A stretch of 35,560 nucleotides of DNA from assembly GCA_029262175.1 (NCBI GenBank), contig JAJCZV010000099.1, forward strand, positions 1 through 35,560, read 5' to 3'. Position numbers and translations under genes: made by a program. Below, piece after piece: positions 9,419 through 18,229 of the stretch (its first letter is position 1; every line of letters starts with the position of its first letter). The stretch comes from Gemmatimonadota bacterium. GTDB lineage: Bacteria; Gemmatimonadota; Gemmatimonadetes; Palauibacterales; Palauibacteraceae. Under the pieces are notes generated by a model. That model was not told the DNA's origin. It was given only the letters and a program-made list of their open reading frames with translations, and did not search any database.

Positions 9419-10108
9419 ATGGCTGGCCAGCGCTACTTCTCACGAGAGCTGTTCACGTTTCTAGAAGAGCTTACGGCCAATAACAATCGACCGTGGTTCC
9501 AGGAAAACAAGCCTCGCTACGAGCAGCATGTAAAGGCCGCCGCGATTCGATTTATCGAGGACTTCGCTCCGCATCTCGCCAAGATCTCCGAGCACTTGGT
9601 CGCGGACCCCAGCGGCAACGGCGGCTCGCTTTTCCGGATCTATCGAGACGCTCGTTTTTCGAAGGACAAACGACCGTACAAGACCTCCGTCGGCATCCGG
9701 TTCCAACACGAGCTGTCGAAGAATGTTCATGCGCCAGGTTGCTACCTACACATCGCCCTCGACGGGACTTGGGTCGGCAGCGGGATTTGGCACCCTGAAT
9801 CCGATTCGCTGAAGAAGATTCGAGCGGCGATCGTCGATGATCCGGCGGCCTGGAAAAAGGCGAAGAACGCGAAGCGGTTCCGAGAAACGTTCGAGCTGAC
9901 GGGCGATTCGTTAAAACGGGCGCCAAAGGGCGTAGATCCGGATCACCCGTTGATCGAAGATCTGCGCCGGAAAGATTTTATCGGCGTGTCGAAGCTCACG
10001 AAGAAGCAGCTTCTGTCCTCGGACTTCATGGCGACCTTTACCGACAAGTGCCGAGCGGCGAATTCTCTCAACCGTTTTTTGTGTCAAGCGATGGGTCTTC
10101 AGTACTAG
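9419..10108 (+). CDS. DUF2461 / TIGR02453 family protein
   Basis: 229 residues from the ATG at 9419, which has GGAGG 8 bases upstream; the frame opens earlier, but those 22 codons are not conserved-looking. The protein shows the family pattern: FLEELTANNNRPWFQENKPRYE near the N-terminus and LFRIYRDARFSKDKRPYKT in the middle, then a GIWHP stretch. This is a widespread single-domain cytoplasmic family with no established biochemical role. The 3' end overlaps the convergent CPBP gene by 41 bp, with both frames complete. Recognition is firm; function is unknown. Confidence 0.9.
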   Translation: MAGQRYFSRELFTFLEELTANNNRPWFQENKPRYEQHVKAAAIRFIEDFAPHLAKISEHLVADPSGNGGSLFRIYRDARFSKDKRPYKTSVGIRFQHELSKNVHAPGCYLHIALDGTWVGSGIWHPESDSLKKIRAAIVDDPAAWKKAKNAKRFRETFELTGDSLKRAPKGVDPDHPLIEDLRRKDFIGVSKLTKKQLLSSDFMATFTDKCRAANSLNRFLCQAMGLQY

Positions 10109-10949
10109 GGTTTGCTGCGCGCCCTTCGCGTGCTCGCCCGAGCCAGCGCCACAACAAAAGAAACGCGGCGGCGTTGAGCGCGACGCCAACCCAGCCGCGC
10201 TCCGGGTCGAAGCGTACGGGATCGAGAACATTGAGGGCGCCCATCGCGGGTCCGAAGCCAAAGAGCGTGTACGTCAACCCGCTCCAAACGGCGTGACCCC
10301 AAGCGGCGGCGAGCACAGACCCGGACGCGAGCCGAAGGACACCCCAGCACAAGCCCAGGAGCCAGACGTTGAGTACGTGTACTCCGATCGCTTCCGGAGC
10401 GACGCCCAAGCTGGGTTCCAAGAGAAGCAACGGAAGAAACCACACCGCGTTCGCCGCGGACGTCCACAGAAGGATCGCGTCGTCCGAACGTCCGGTTCGC
10501 TCCAACGCCCCCCACAACGCTCCGCGGAAGAAACCGTCCTCGGCCACCAATGTCCCTACGAAGGACACGATCATCATGGTCGAGACTTGGAAGGTCAGAG
10601 ACCAGAAGCCGACCTCGCGCACTCGCATCGCAGACAGCGCGGTGGCGAGTGCGACGGAAAACCCGACCACGAGCAGAGGGTGGATCGTGGCCGGTCGATA
10701 GAAGCCGCGGGCCGACTTGAACCCCATGCTGGATAGCGAAAGACCGCCGCGTCGCCAAAACGCCACCAAGGCGACAAAGAGCGGTAATGCGTACCAGGTT
10801 CCATCCTCGGTGGCGATTGCGATCGCTGGAGAGGCTGCCACTACGGCAAGCGTCGCCACCATGGCGATAAGTGTCCCTCGCCAGGCGGGTTGCGGTGCGC
10901 GGAGCGTCCGCTCCGTGCTGTCTGAAGAAGTCTCGTGAAACCTTTGCAC
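10068..10949 (-). CDS. CPBP family intramembrane glutamic endopeptidase-like protein
   Basis: About 293 residues from a GTG at 10949; in-frame alternatives are GTG 11000, ATG 11027 and ATG 11156, and the true start is uncertain. Hydrophobic segments alternate through the protein. The family motifs are recognisable: E137-D-G-x-x-R142 (the usual EExxxR, here with Asp second), His191 (motif 2) and His219 in WGHAVWSG (motif 3, with Ser where Asn is usual). CPBP proteins are CAAX-protease/bacteriocin-processing membrane enzymes. With two changed motif positions, activity is plausible but unproven. The C-terminal tail (polar, about 25 residues) overlaps the DUF2461 gene by 41 bp. Confidence 0.75.
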   Translation of the reverse strand: MQRFHETSSDSTERTLRAPQPAWRGTLIAMVATLAVVAASPAIAIATEDGTWYALPLFVALVAFWRRGGLSLSSMGFKSARGFYRPATIHPLLVVGFSVALATALSAMRVREVGFWSLTFQVSTMMIVSFVGTLVAEDGFFRGALWGALERTGRSDDAILLWTSAANAVWFLPLLLLEPSLGVAPEAIGVHVLNVWLLGLCWGVLRLASGSVLAAAWGHAVWSGLTYTLFGFGPAMGALNVLDPVRFDPERGWVGVALNAAAFLLLWRWLGRAREGRAANPSTEDPSLDTKNG

Positions 10950-11025
10950 GTAAGCCGTCGTCCTGCGTAGCGTTCCCGCCTGGCGCCCAGTCGAGCCCAC
11001 ACGTGCAAGCCTTGGACCTGAGCTC

Positions 11026-11325
11026 ATGGAAGAACTGATCCCCCTCGTCGCGATCTTCTTCGTCATCGGTGTGCCGGTGATGTCGATTGCCGCCCGCTTC
11101 GCACTGCGACCGCTCCTCAAGGATCTGGCCGAAGCGATGGGACGCAAGAGCGTCACCGACGGCGGTGAGCTGCAGAAAGATGTGGCTCGCCTTCAGGCAC
11201 AGGTCGCGGAGCAGGGTCGTCAGCTCGAGCAGTTGGCCGATGCAGAACTGTTCCGCCGCGATCTGGAGAGTCGACGTGAGGCGGCGGCTCGATTGAGTAC
11301 GCCGCCGTCCACTTCACCGCACTGA
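11026..11325 (+). CDS. small membrane-anchored coiled-coil protein (hypothetical)
   Basis: 99 residues, not a recognised named family. Residues 4-24 (LIPLVAIFFVIGVPVMSIAA) form one transmembrane helix. Residues about 45-85 are a charged heptad-like helix (LQKDVARLQAQVAEQGRQLEQL), predicted coiled coil, and the tail is Ser/Pro rich. The overall plan resembles PspB-like or transporter-associated anchor proteins. It ends 4 bp before the ABC ATPase start and is almost certainly translated from the same message, so it may tether or modulate that transporter or its regulator. The start overlaps an alternative start of the divergent CPBP gene by 2 bp. Confidence 0.7.
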   Translation: MEELIPLVAIFFVIGVPVMSIAARFALRPLLKDLAEAMGRKSVTDGGELQKDVARLQAQVAEQGRQLEQLADAELFRRDLESRREAAARLSTPPSTSPH

Positions 11326-11329
11326 CCTC

Positions 11330-12268
11330 ATGTCGATCATCGAAACAGACGGCCTCACGAAGCGCTACTCGGGGGGGCTCCGAAATAGCGACACGCTGGC
11401 GGTCGATCGCATCTCCTTCCGAGTCGAACCCGGTCAGGTGTTCGGTTTCCTCGGCCCCAACGGGTGCGGAAAGACCACCACGATCGGGATGCTGCTCGGC
11501 ATCATCACGCCGACCGGGGGATCGTTTCGACTTCTGGGCGGAAGCACGCCCCGCGAACTCCATGCGGCGCGTCAGCGCATCGGTGCGACTCTCGAGTATC
11601 CGAACTTCTATCCCTACCTGAACTGTCGGGACAACCTGCAGCTGGTCGCCCGCGTAAAGGGGAGAGGAGAGAGCGAAATCCAGGACACGCTCGAGATGGT
11701 CGGCTTGCGCGATCGCCAGAAGACCAAGTTCAAAGCGTGTTCGCTCGGCATGAAGCAACGACTCGCTCTCGGCGCCACCATGTTGGGGGATCCGGAGCTG
11801 ATTATCCTCGATGAGCCGGCCAATGGGCTCGACCCCGCCGGACAAAGAGAGATCCGCGAGATCATTGGGGAACTCGCGAACCGCGGCAAGACGATCTTTT
11901 TATCGAGTCATCTGCTACATGAGGTCGAGCGTACGTGTACGGACGTGGCCATCGTCGAGGCCGGCCGACTCGTCAAGCTCGGGAGCGTCGATGAGATCAC
12001 GTCGGCTCGGATCGTGGTCGCGATACGTGCGGAGGGAGCGCTCGAGACTCTGAGCGCGACCGCCTCCGAGTTTCCGGGGGCAACCGGAGCCAGAATCGAG
12101 GAGGATCGCGTGTTGGTCTCCCTCGAGCGTGCCGAGGTCGCCGAGCTCAACCGGTTTCTCGTCGAGCGCGGAATCTACGTCTCCCACCTGACGCTGGAGC
12201 GCCAGACGTTGGAGGACGCGTTTATGGATCTGACCGGTTCAAACGCCGGGTTCGGGGTGATTCAATGA
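11330..12268 (+). CDS. ABC transporter ATP-binding protein
   Basis: 312 residues. Walker A GPNGCGKTT at 42-50, signature SLGMKQRLALG at 138-148, Walker B LIILDEP at 157-163 followed by ANGLDP, and the H-loop SSHLLHEVE at 192-200 are all intact. The roughly 80-residue C-terminal extension (to LEDAFMDLTG) is the usual end of the drug/bacitracin-type exporter subfamily (CcmA/BcrA-like). The next gene overlaps by the ATGA arrangement, coupling it to the permease. Function is ATP-driven export or membrane remodelling; the substrate cannot be told from sequence. Confidence 0.93.
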   Translation: MSIIETDGLTKRYSGGLRNSDTLAVDRISFRVEPGQVFGFLGPNGCGKTTTIGMLLGIITPTGGSFRLLGGSTPRELHAARQRIGATLEYPNFYPYLNCRDNLQLVARVKGRGESEIQDTLEMVGLRDRQKTKFKACSLGMKQRLALGATMLGDPELIILDEPANGLDPAGQREIREIIGELANRGKTIFLSSHLLHEVERTCTDVAIVEAGRLVKLGSVDEITSARIVVAIRAEGALETLSATASEFPGATGARIEEDRVLVSLERAEVAELNRFLVERGIYVSHLTLERQTLEDAFMDLTGSNAGFGVIQ

Positions 12269-13107
12269 GCGCGCCGCCGCTGAGCGCCCGGGTGTGGGGC
12301 GTGTTGCTCGAGAACGAATGGTTCAAGATGCGGAAGCGTCTCGCGTTCTGGATGACGCTGGGGTTCTACTGCTTCATTACGTTCATGGTGAACGCAGAGT
12401 CCGCATTCGATGACGACTCGACCTTTGCCTTGCCGGAGGCGTGGGACTCGATCTTTTCGGACTCCTCCACGGTCTTCGTCATCTTCGCGAGCATCGCCCT
12501 CATCATGCTGGCCTCGAGCGAGTTCTCGTGGCGCACCGCGCGCCAAAACGTCATCGACGGATTGTCCAAGAAACAGTGGTTCTGGGGCAAGGCGATGCTG
12601 CTTCCTCTGCTCGGCTTCGTGTTTCTGTCCGCGAAGCTCGCGCTCTCGATCGGCTTGGCGCTGCCGGACACGATTGGAGCCGAGGCGTCCGGACCCATCT
12701 TCCCGGGCTCCGTGCTGGCGGCTTGTGCCGGGCTGTTTCTCGTATTCCTGAACGTGGGCGGTTTGGCGCTGTTGCTCTCGACCGCGATTCGTAGCGCTGG
12801 CCCGGCGATGGCTGCCTGGTTTTTCTGGATCGGCTTTGGCGAGCAGCTGTTTCCCGCGATCTTGACCCGGTTCCTTCCTTCGATGGAAGCGGCGTTTCGC
12901 TACTTCCCATTTGCTTCGGCGGGCCCCCTGACCCAGTTCGCGATGTACGACGACGCGGCGTTTCAGCGCTTGTCGGAGCGGGCAGAGCAGGCCGAACGAG
13001 CCGTCCCGGAACTTCCCGGAATGCTGTTCACGGTAAGCGTCAACCTCGGATGGGCCGTCTTCTTTATCAGCTTGGCGTATCTCTTGTTTCGCCGACGAGA
13101 CCTCTAA
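12265..13107 (+). CDS. ABC transporter permease
   Basis: 280 residues, starting with ATGA overlap on the ATPase gene. A soluble N-terminal helix (LLENEWFKMRKRLAFW) leads into about six hydrophobic segments, including STVFVIFASIALIMLAS and a long pair around 150-185, ending in GWAVFFISLAYLLFRRRDL. This is the ABC-2 type permease plan, matching the BcrA-like ATPase upstream. An extracytoplasmic loop rich in Glu/Arg sits before the last helix. The substrate is unknown. Confidence 0.85.
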   Translation: MSAPPLSARVWGVLLENEWFKMRKRLAFWMTLGFYCFITFMVNAESAFDDDSTFALPEAWDSIFSDSSTVFVIFASIALIMLASSEFSWRTARQNVIDGLSKKQWFWGKAMLLPLLGFVFLSAKLALSIGLALPDTIGAEASGPIFPGSVLAACAGLFLVFLNVGGLALLLSTAIRSAGPAMAAWFFWIGFGEQLFPAILTRFLPSMEAAFRYFPFASAGPLTQFAMYDDAAFQRLSERAEQAERAVPELPGMLFTVSVNLGWAVFFISLAYLLFRRRDL

Positions 13108-13115
13108 TCGGCGGA

Positions 13116-13142
13116 GTCGGCGGCGCATCACGCCGAGCCGAC
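13116..13142. terminator. bidirectional hairpin between convergent genes
   Basis: GTCGGC-GGCG, loop CATCA, CGCC-(GA)-GCCGAC forms a 10-bp stem with a 2-base bulge between the ABC permease stop and the GH57 stop. No T-run follows, so it may act as a weak intrinsic terminator for both sides. Confidence 0.45.
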
Positions 13143-13149
13143 GGGGGCG

Positions 13150-15075
13150 TCACGCGGGTCGACGGAGCCGAACCGACGCACTACCCAACTCCGACGGCCA
13201 CGACAGTTCGACCCGCTCGCCTTGGTCGACGTGTTCGAAGCCACGTTCCGAGCGCGCGAGCGTGATGATCCGCTCGTGGGAGACGGACGCCGCCGGTTCC
13301 GATTCCACCGAAACCGGAAAAGCCAAGACGAGCGACGTGGTCGGGCCGGGACCGGAGGATGTGGTCGGAGTCCACGTCAGCGACATGTCCACATTGCCGT
13401 CCGCATCGAATCGGTAGCGTTTGAGCAGGACGCCCCGATCGCCCGTCGAGCGCAGATCGACTACGATCGCGAGACCATCGACGCTCGGCGCGCCTTCGAG
13501 TTCGAACCGAAGGAGCGTGTCGGGCTCGACGCCGCCCACATGTTCTTGGAAGAGGGCGAGCGCATACGGGTCGAGCGCGGGAGGCACCGGTCGAGCGATC
13601 GACCGATCATGCACCGACACGATTCCCGCGACTGGATCGTCCTCGCTCGCGGCCACACTCTCGTTTGCGGCCACACTCCCGCTCGCGGCCACACTCCTTT
13701 CGGACGGCGCGTCGGACGGATCTGCGTGGTAGGGCTCCAGCCGGCGCGATAGGACATCAACCAGATTGGCGCCGGCCGAGAAGTAGGTGAGACTCTCGAT
13801 GGCGCCTCCGCGGCGAGGGCTGATCACCGCCGAGAACTGGGACGAGTGGACCCACACCTCGTCGTCGCCGTCGAGGTCCCAGTCGAGAACCTCGAACGAG
13901 AGCGGTTCGCCCGTGCGAAGCGCCGCTTCCGCGCACGCCAGCTCACGCCAAACGGCCCCGCGCAGGTGCGGGAGGTAGACGCCGCCGAACACTCCATGCC
14001 AATAGGCATCGTTGCACTGGGCGCGTTGAACAAACGACCGTGCTTCGATGGGATCTCCGCGTTGCCGACAGAGCCGAGACAACTGGAGCGTGGCTTTGTG
14101 CATTCGATTGGCTTCTGGATACTTGCGCAGAAACCCCTTCCAATGGCCGCCGCGCAGATGCGGTTCCATCTCTTTGTCGGAGTTCGCCCACAGCGCCTCG
14201 ATGCGGAGCGCGGCCGGGCGGGGCAGCGTCCACTCCTCCATCTCGCGATAGGATCCGGGGGCCGGATAGGTGAGGCCGCAGCTCTCGCCTCGGGCGACGT
14301 CGCCCGTCGTGACGAGTTCGATCACGTCTGCCTCGCACAGTCGAGCGACGGAGCGTAGAAAGTCGTCGAGCCAGCCTTCGTCGTAGACCCACGCGCGCGT
14401 GTCGGGCCAACCTCCGAACTTCTCTCCATCATCGCCGAGGACGATGGCGCGGGTACCCTCGGCGTGTCGTGCTTCGAAGAAGGTCTCGATCTCGGTGACC
14501 GGTCGGAACGGGATGAGGTATCGCAGTCGCTCGTCGATGGGCAGGACAGTAAGAGGCCTCCCACCGCTTTCGGTGCGAAACGGTCCGTCGAGATCCGTCT
14601 GTTCGTGCCCCGCTGCCATGAAGTGGCGGTCGTCGAGGAGCGTGTACTCGATACCGGCCCGCGCGAGATCTGCGGACAGATCTTGCTCCCAGACCCGTTC
14701 GGTTAGCCACAATCCGGTGGCCTGAACGCCAAATCGAGCGCGGAGGATCTCACGCATCGCCTCCACCTGGTGCACCCGATCGTCCGGGTCGAGTGCGGCG
14801 AGGATCGGTTCGGTCCTGCCGGACGCCAGCAACTCGACTTGGCCGTCGGCGACCCGCGTCCCGATCTCATCGAGAAAGGCCGGCCCGTGCTCGGCGAGCC
14901 AGTCGAGGAGCGGGCCGGAAATGTGGAGGGTGAGCGGGTAAGTCCCGTACTCGTGGAGCGCCGACAGCAAGGGCCGATACACTTCCTCGACGTGCTCCTG
15001 GAACACGAAGTCGAAGTTCCCCACCGGTTGGTGGAGGTGCAGGGCGAAAGCAAAACGGACCGGCGGCGTGCCCAC
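13150..15075 (-). CDS. GH57 4-alpha-glucanotransferase / alpha-amylase with DUF1925-DUF1926-like C-terminus
   Basis: 641 residues from a GTG start, the length of Thermococcus-type 4-alpha-glucanotransferases. GH57 conserved regions in order: HLHQP at 13-17, ELLASG near 81, WLTERVWE at 123-130 (Glu126 nucleophile), LGDDGEKFGGWP from 213 (Asp215/216 acid-base region) and KYPEANRMH further on. The C-terminal half is beta-rich, as in the DUF1925/1926 domains. It should transfer or hydrolyse alpha-1,4-glucan chains in the cytoplasm during glycogen remodelling. A linker holds three in-frame copies of a 6-residue SVAA(S/N)(G/E) repeat. Its start is 2 bp after the stop of the second GH57 gene, hence the same operon as glgA. 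Confidence 0.9.
   Translation of the reverse strand: MGTPPVRFAFALHLHQPVGNFDFVFQEHVEEVYRPLLSALHEYGTYPLTLHISGPLLDWLAEHGPAFLDEIGTRVADGQVELLASGRTEPILAALDPDDRVHQVEAMREILRARFGVQATGLWLTERVWEQDLSADLARAGIEYTLLDDRHFMAAGHEQTDLDGPFRTESGGRPLTVLPIDERLRYLIPFRPVTEIETFFEARHAEGTRAIVLGDDGEKFGGWPDTRAWVYDEGWLDDFLRSVARLCEADVIELVTTGDVARGESCGLTYPAPGSYREMEEWTLPRPAALRIEALWANSDKEMEPHLRGGHWKGFLRKYPEANRMHKATLQLSRLCRQRGDPIEARSFVQRAQCNDAYWHGVFGGVYLPHLRGAVWRELACAEAALRTGEPLSFEVLDWDLDGDDEVWVHSSQFSAVISPRRGGAIESLTYFSAGANLVDVLSRRLEPYHADPSDAPSERSVAASGSVAANESVAASEDDPVAGIVSVHDRSIARPVPPALDPYALALFQEHVGGVEPDTLLRFELEGAPSVDGLAIVVDLRSTGDRGVLLKRYRFDADGNVDMSLTWTPTTSSGPGPTTSLVLAFPVSVESEPAASVSHERIITLARSERGFEHVDQGERVELSWPSELGSASVRLRRPA
13643..13696. 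repeat. three tandem 18-bp in-frame repeats
   Basis: Three imperfect copies (13643-13660, 13661-13678, 13679-13696) share GCGGCCACACTC. On the coding minus strand they encode SVAASG/SVAANE/SVAASE in the interdomain linker of the GH57 protein. Confidence 0.85.
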
Positions 15076-15077
15076 GG

Positions 15078-16484
15078 CTACGCGAGCGCGGGGAACGGGT
15101 GCGCTGATCTGATCTCTTCCACGTAGAACCTTCCGGCGTCTCCGATTTGGTCGTCGTTGCTGGGCGCGCTCGACAGGGCTTCCACCAGGCCGTTCTCGAG
15201 TCTTGCCGCTCGCTCCCGATCGAGGGTGGCGAGCTGGTCGATGGCGTGCGCGGCGTATCGGAGCACCTGACCCGCTTCGAGACCTGAGACATCGTCGAAA
15301 AACCAGCCGCAGGACGTAAACATCGCGGTCGCGTCGCGCGTCATTCGCAGGAGGGCGCGCGCGCCGTCCTCGCCGGCGATTGCAAAGCCGTCCGCATAAG
15401 CGTCAAAGTCTCCCGAGGGCGCCGCCAAGACTCGGCCGAGGTTCTCTCGCGCCGATTCCACGTCCCGAAGATAGTGCGGTGCAAGGGTCTGATACGCGTC
15501 CTCGAGGTGACCGCTCAGCTCGTCGAGCGCGACACGCAGCGGCGCACGCCAGCGCTGCTGTGAGGGCCGCTCGGGGATCATCTTGCAGCCGCATTCCGAT
15601 CGCCAGCGCTCCACTCCATGCGAACAACTCCACGCCGTGGGCTCGACGAGGTCGAGATCCGGGAGCGTGCCGGCCTTGGAGAGAAACGACGAGAAGTTTT
15701 CGATCCGGTGGTGCTTGCTCCGGCGAAGCTGCTCGAGGACGTGTACAAGCGTTTGGTCCGCCCCTTTGTGGTGGTGGCCAAAGGTCTCTCCGTCCATCGC
15801 GAGCGAAATGAGAGGGGAGCCACCGACCTGGGCGAGCTCGATGCGATCAAACCACGCGTCGCGACCTTCCAAGAGTTCGCCGAACGCGACTCCGTGGGAC
15901 AGGTCTCCATCGTACACGAACACGGCGATGGACCGACCCCCGTCCAGCGCGACTCGACCGACCCCACCGGGTGGCACCTCCCCGACTTGGTGTGGGGCAA
16001 GTACGGTGAACGCCACGTCGGCCTCCGCCAAAGCCGCCAAGGTCGCTCGATCTACGGCCGTCTCCGGCAACCACATTCCGTCGGCCGCCCTGCCGAACCG
16101 TTGTTCGAAGTCTTGAAGCCCCCAGCGGATCTCGGTCGTCTTCTCGCGGTGGGACGCCAGCGGCAGAATAATGTGGTGGTAGGGTTGAGCGATCGCGTTT
16201 CCATACCCGAGACGAGCCCGGCCCGCCCAATCGCCCGCCACGATCGCGTCGTGAACGTCCGGCCGCTCCCGTGCGAGCCAGCGTGACAACGTCGGGCCAA
16301 AGTCGAAGCTCAACCACTCGAACGCGCCGAGGTCGGCCAGCGGCGCATAACACTCGTCGGTGATGCGAACGTTCCAGTTTCCAAACGGCGCCGCGGAGGG
16401 TTGGAGCGGGATGTCTTCCGTCCAAGGGTTCTGTCGAGGCGGCTGATAGAAGTGACCGTGGAAGACGACGGCCGAAGGGGTCAC
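15078..16484 (-). CDS. GH57 family glycoside hydrolase (DUF3536-type)
   Basis: 468 residues from a GTG at 16484; a TTG at 16496 directly abutting the glgA stop is the alternative. The first strand carries FHGHFYQPPRQNPW, the GH57 region 1 form seen in DUF3536-linked proteins. MWLPETAVD holds the likely catalytic Glu141, and SLAMDGETFGHHH holds the acid/base Asp. The C-terminal third (after a GCKMIPE block) is helical and corresponds to the start of DUF3536. Family members that I recall are much longer, so this appears a short version. It presumably acts on alpha-glucans with its operon partners glgA and the other GH57; its reaction is not established. Confidence 0.85.
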   Translation of the reverse strand: MTPSAVVFHGHFYQPPRQNPWTEDIPLQPSAAPFGNWNVRITDECYAPLADLGAFEWLSFDFGPTLSRWLARERPDVHDAIVAGDWAGRARLGYGNAIAQPYHHIILPLASHREKTTEIRWGLQDFEQRFGRAADGMWLPETAVDRATLAALAEADVAFTVLAPHQVGEVPPGGVGRVALDGGRSIAVFVYDGDLSHGVAFGELLEGRDAWFDRIELAQVGGSPLISLAMDGETFGHHHKGADQTLVHVLEQLRRSKHHRIENFSSFLSKAGTLPDLDLVEPTAWSCSHGVERWRSECGCKMIPERPSQQRWRAPLRVALDELSGHLEDAYQTLAPHYLRDVESARENLGRVLAAPSGDFDAYADGFAIAGEDGARALLRMTRDATAMFTSCGWFFDDVSGLEAGQVLRYAAHAIDQLATLDRERAARLENGLVEALSSAPSNDDQIGDAGRFYVEEIRSAHPFPALA

Positions 16485-16496
16485 GGTCCCGCCCAA

Positions 16497-18017
16497 TCAG
16501 GCGTCCGGCGCGTGCGCAGCCAGCGCTCGACGATACACATCCAGGTAGCGGTGGGCGCTTCCTGCCCAGCCGAAGTCCCGCGACATGGCCTCGACCATGT
16601 GCTCGGCCCAAGCTTCGGGTTGCGAAGAGTAAAGTCCGGTCGCACGGCCGATCGCCACCGAAAGATCCTCGGACGTGTAGTCATCGAACAGGAACCCCGT
16701 CACCTGATCTTCGATCGTATCGGCCAGACCGCCGACGCGTCGAGCGACCGGCAGCGCTCCGTATCGCTGCGCCCGCATCTGCGTGAGACCGCAGGGCTCG
16801 TACAGCGAAGGCATGAGAAGAAGATCGGCCCCAGCAAGCAATCGGTGTTCCTTCGGCTCACTGAAGGCCGTGTCGAGGACGATCCGGTCCGGGTATCGAT
16901 CGGCTATGGCACGGAGCGCGGCTTCGTATCGCGGTTCGCCCTCGCCCAAGAAGATGAACTGCGCATCGGTGCGAGCGAGCAGGTCATCATCCAAGAGAAG
17001 ATCAAGCCCCTTCTGTCCGACGAGCCGGGCCGTCATTCCGATCAGCGGCATGCGCGCGTACGTAGGAAGCCCGTACTCGATTTGCAGCGCCTGTTTACAC
17101 GCCACCTTGCCCGTGAGATCGAACTTCGAATAAGGGGCGGCGATTTCCAAGTCGTTCGCGGGATCCCAGACGTCGAGATCGATCCCGTTTCGGATCCCCA
17201 CGAAACGATCTTGAAGCTCGAGGAACGTACCGTGAAGGCCGAAGCCACCGGCCTGCGTACGCAGTTCGTACGCGTGCGTCGGGCTCACGGTGGTGGCGTA
17301 GTCGCTGAACACGAGTCCGCCCTTCAGAAGATTGAGTCGCTTGTGGAACTCCATCCAGCGCCAGTTGAAGAGCTCCCGCGGAAGACCGAGCTCGTCGAGA
17401 ATGTCCGCGTCGTAATGACCCTGGTATCCCGCGTTATGAACGGAAATGACCGCGGCCATACGATCGTACGTCTCTCGGCCGGCGAACTTCGTGCGCAAGA
17501 ATGCGGGCGCCAGCGCCGCGTGCCAATCGTGCGCGTGGACGACAACCGGGACGTCGGACAACTCCGGAAGCACCTGAAGCGCCGCCAAGTTGTAGAACCC
17601 GAATCGGAGCGCGTTGTCTTTGTAGTCGGAACCGTTCTCGCCGTAGATTCCTCGCCGATCGAAGAACCCGTCGTGTTCGATAAAGAGGATGCGCGGATTC
17701 TGTCGTGGTCCAGGCGCCTGGAAGATTCTGGCCTCCTCCAAACGCGAGCCCATTTGTACGAAGAAACTCTCCTTCGCGGGCTCGAGATCCGGGAAGGCCT
17801 CTCGCACGGAACGGTACAAGGGCATGAAAACGGTCACCGGGGTGCCCGAAGCCGCTTGGAACGTCGCGATTCCGCGTACGGCCTCGGCGAGGCCTCCGGT
17901 GCGCGCATAGGGCCAGTACTCGGCCACGAGATGCACGACCGCAAGGTCTTCGGCCCGCCTTCCGGTGGTGACTTGCATCGGCCTCGTCGGCTTGGCGACC
18001 GTCGACGTTTGCGTCAT
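16497..18017 (-). CDS. glgA: glycogen synthase (GT5)
   Basis: 506 residues. The N-terminal GT-B domain opens with HLVAEYWPYARTGGLAEAV. The ADP-glucose-binding KxGGL motif reads RTGGL, with Arg39 in place of the usual Lys. VVHAHDWHAAL and VISVHNAGYQG are classical glycogen/starch synthase blocks. The C-terminal domain carries MPSLYEPCGLTQM with the catalytic Glu407. The enzyme elongates alpha-1,4-glucan from a nucleotide sugar, normally ADP-glucose, in the cytoplasm. The stop abuts the next GH57 gene, so the three minus-strand genes form an operon. It diverges from glgB. The annotated ATG gives a 22-residue polar leader; Met14 is an alternative start. Confidence 0.92.
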   Translation of the reverse strand: MTQTSTVAKPTRPMQVTTGRRAEDLAVVHLVAEYWPYARTGGLAEAVRGIATFQAASGTPVTVFMPLYRSVREAFPDLEPAKESFFVQMGSRLEEARIFQAPGPRQNPRILFIEHDGFFDRRGIYGENGSDYKDNALRFGFYNLAALQVLPELSDVPVVVHAHDWHAALAPAFLRTKFAGRETYDRMAAVISVHNAGYQGHYDADILDELGLPRELFNWRWMEFHKRLNLLKGGLVFSDYATTVSPTHAYELRTQAGGFGLHGTFLELQDRFVGIRNGIDLDVWDPANDLEIAAPYSKFDLTGKVACKQALQIEYGLPTYARMPLIGMTARLVGQKGLDLLLDDDLLARTDAQFIFLGEGEPRYEAALRAIADRYPDRIVLDTAFSEPKEHRLLAGADLLLMPSLYEPCGLTQMRAQRYGALPVARRVGGLADTIEDQVTGFLFDDYTSEDLSVAIGRATGLYSSQPEAWAEHMVEAMSRDFGWAGSAHRYLDVYRRALAAHAPDA

Positions 18018-18229
18018 ACTGCGTTCCGAAACCCTGGGAATGGTGGAACCTCAATCGCTCGTGAGTGACCGCTGACAGCGAGGTGACCGATCCGAAAAGA
18101 AAAAGCTACGGCGCCCCGGAGTAGGTCGCCAAGCCCGACGACCAATGCCACCCGTGAAACTGCCTGTGGGCAAGACGCGAGCCGTATAAGCCGCAACGTC
18201 TTACGGGTCGCGAGGCCCCGAGAGGGGAT
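18018..18229. promoter_or_regulatory. divergent glgA/glgB promoter region
   Basis: 212 bp without a gene, expected to drive both halves of the glycogen locus. A TATAAG at 18185-18190 is a possible -10 element for glgB, but no good -35 stands 17 bp upstream. No clear operator palindrome or riboswitch fold was seen. Confidence 0.4.

Noticed and set aside
16401..18068. 555-codon plus-strand frame opposite glgA
   Set aside because: It is the antisense of a clear glycogen synthase, with Arg-rich composition and no recognisable motifs.
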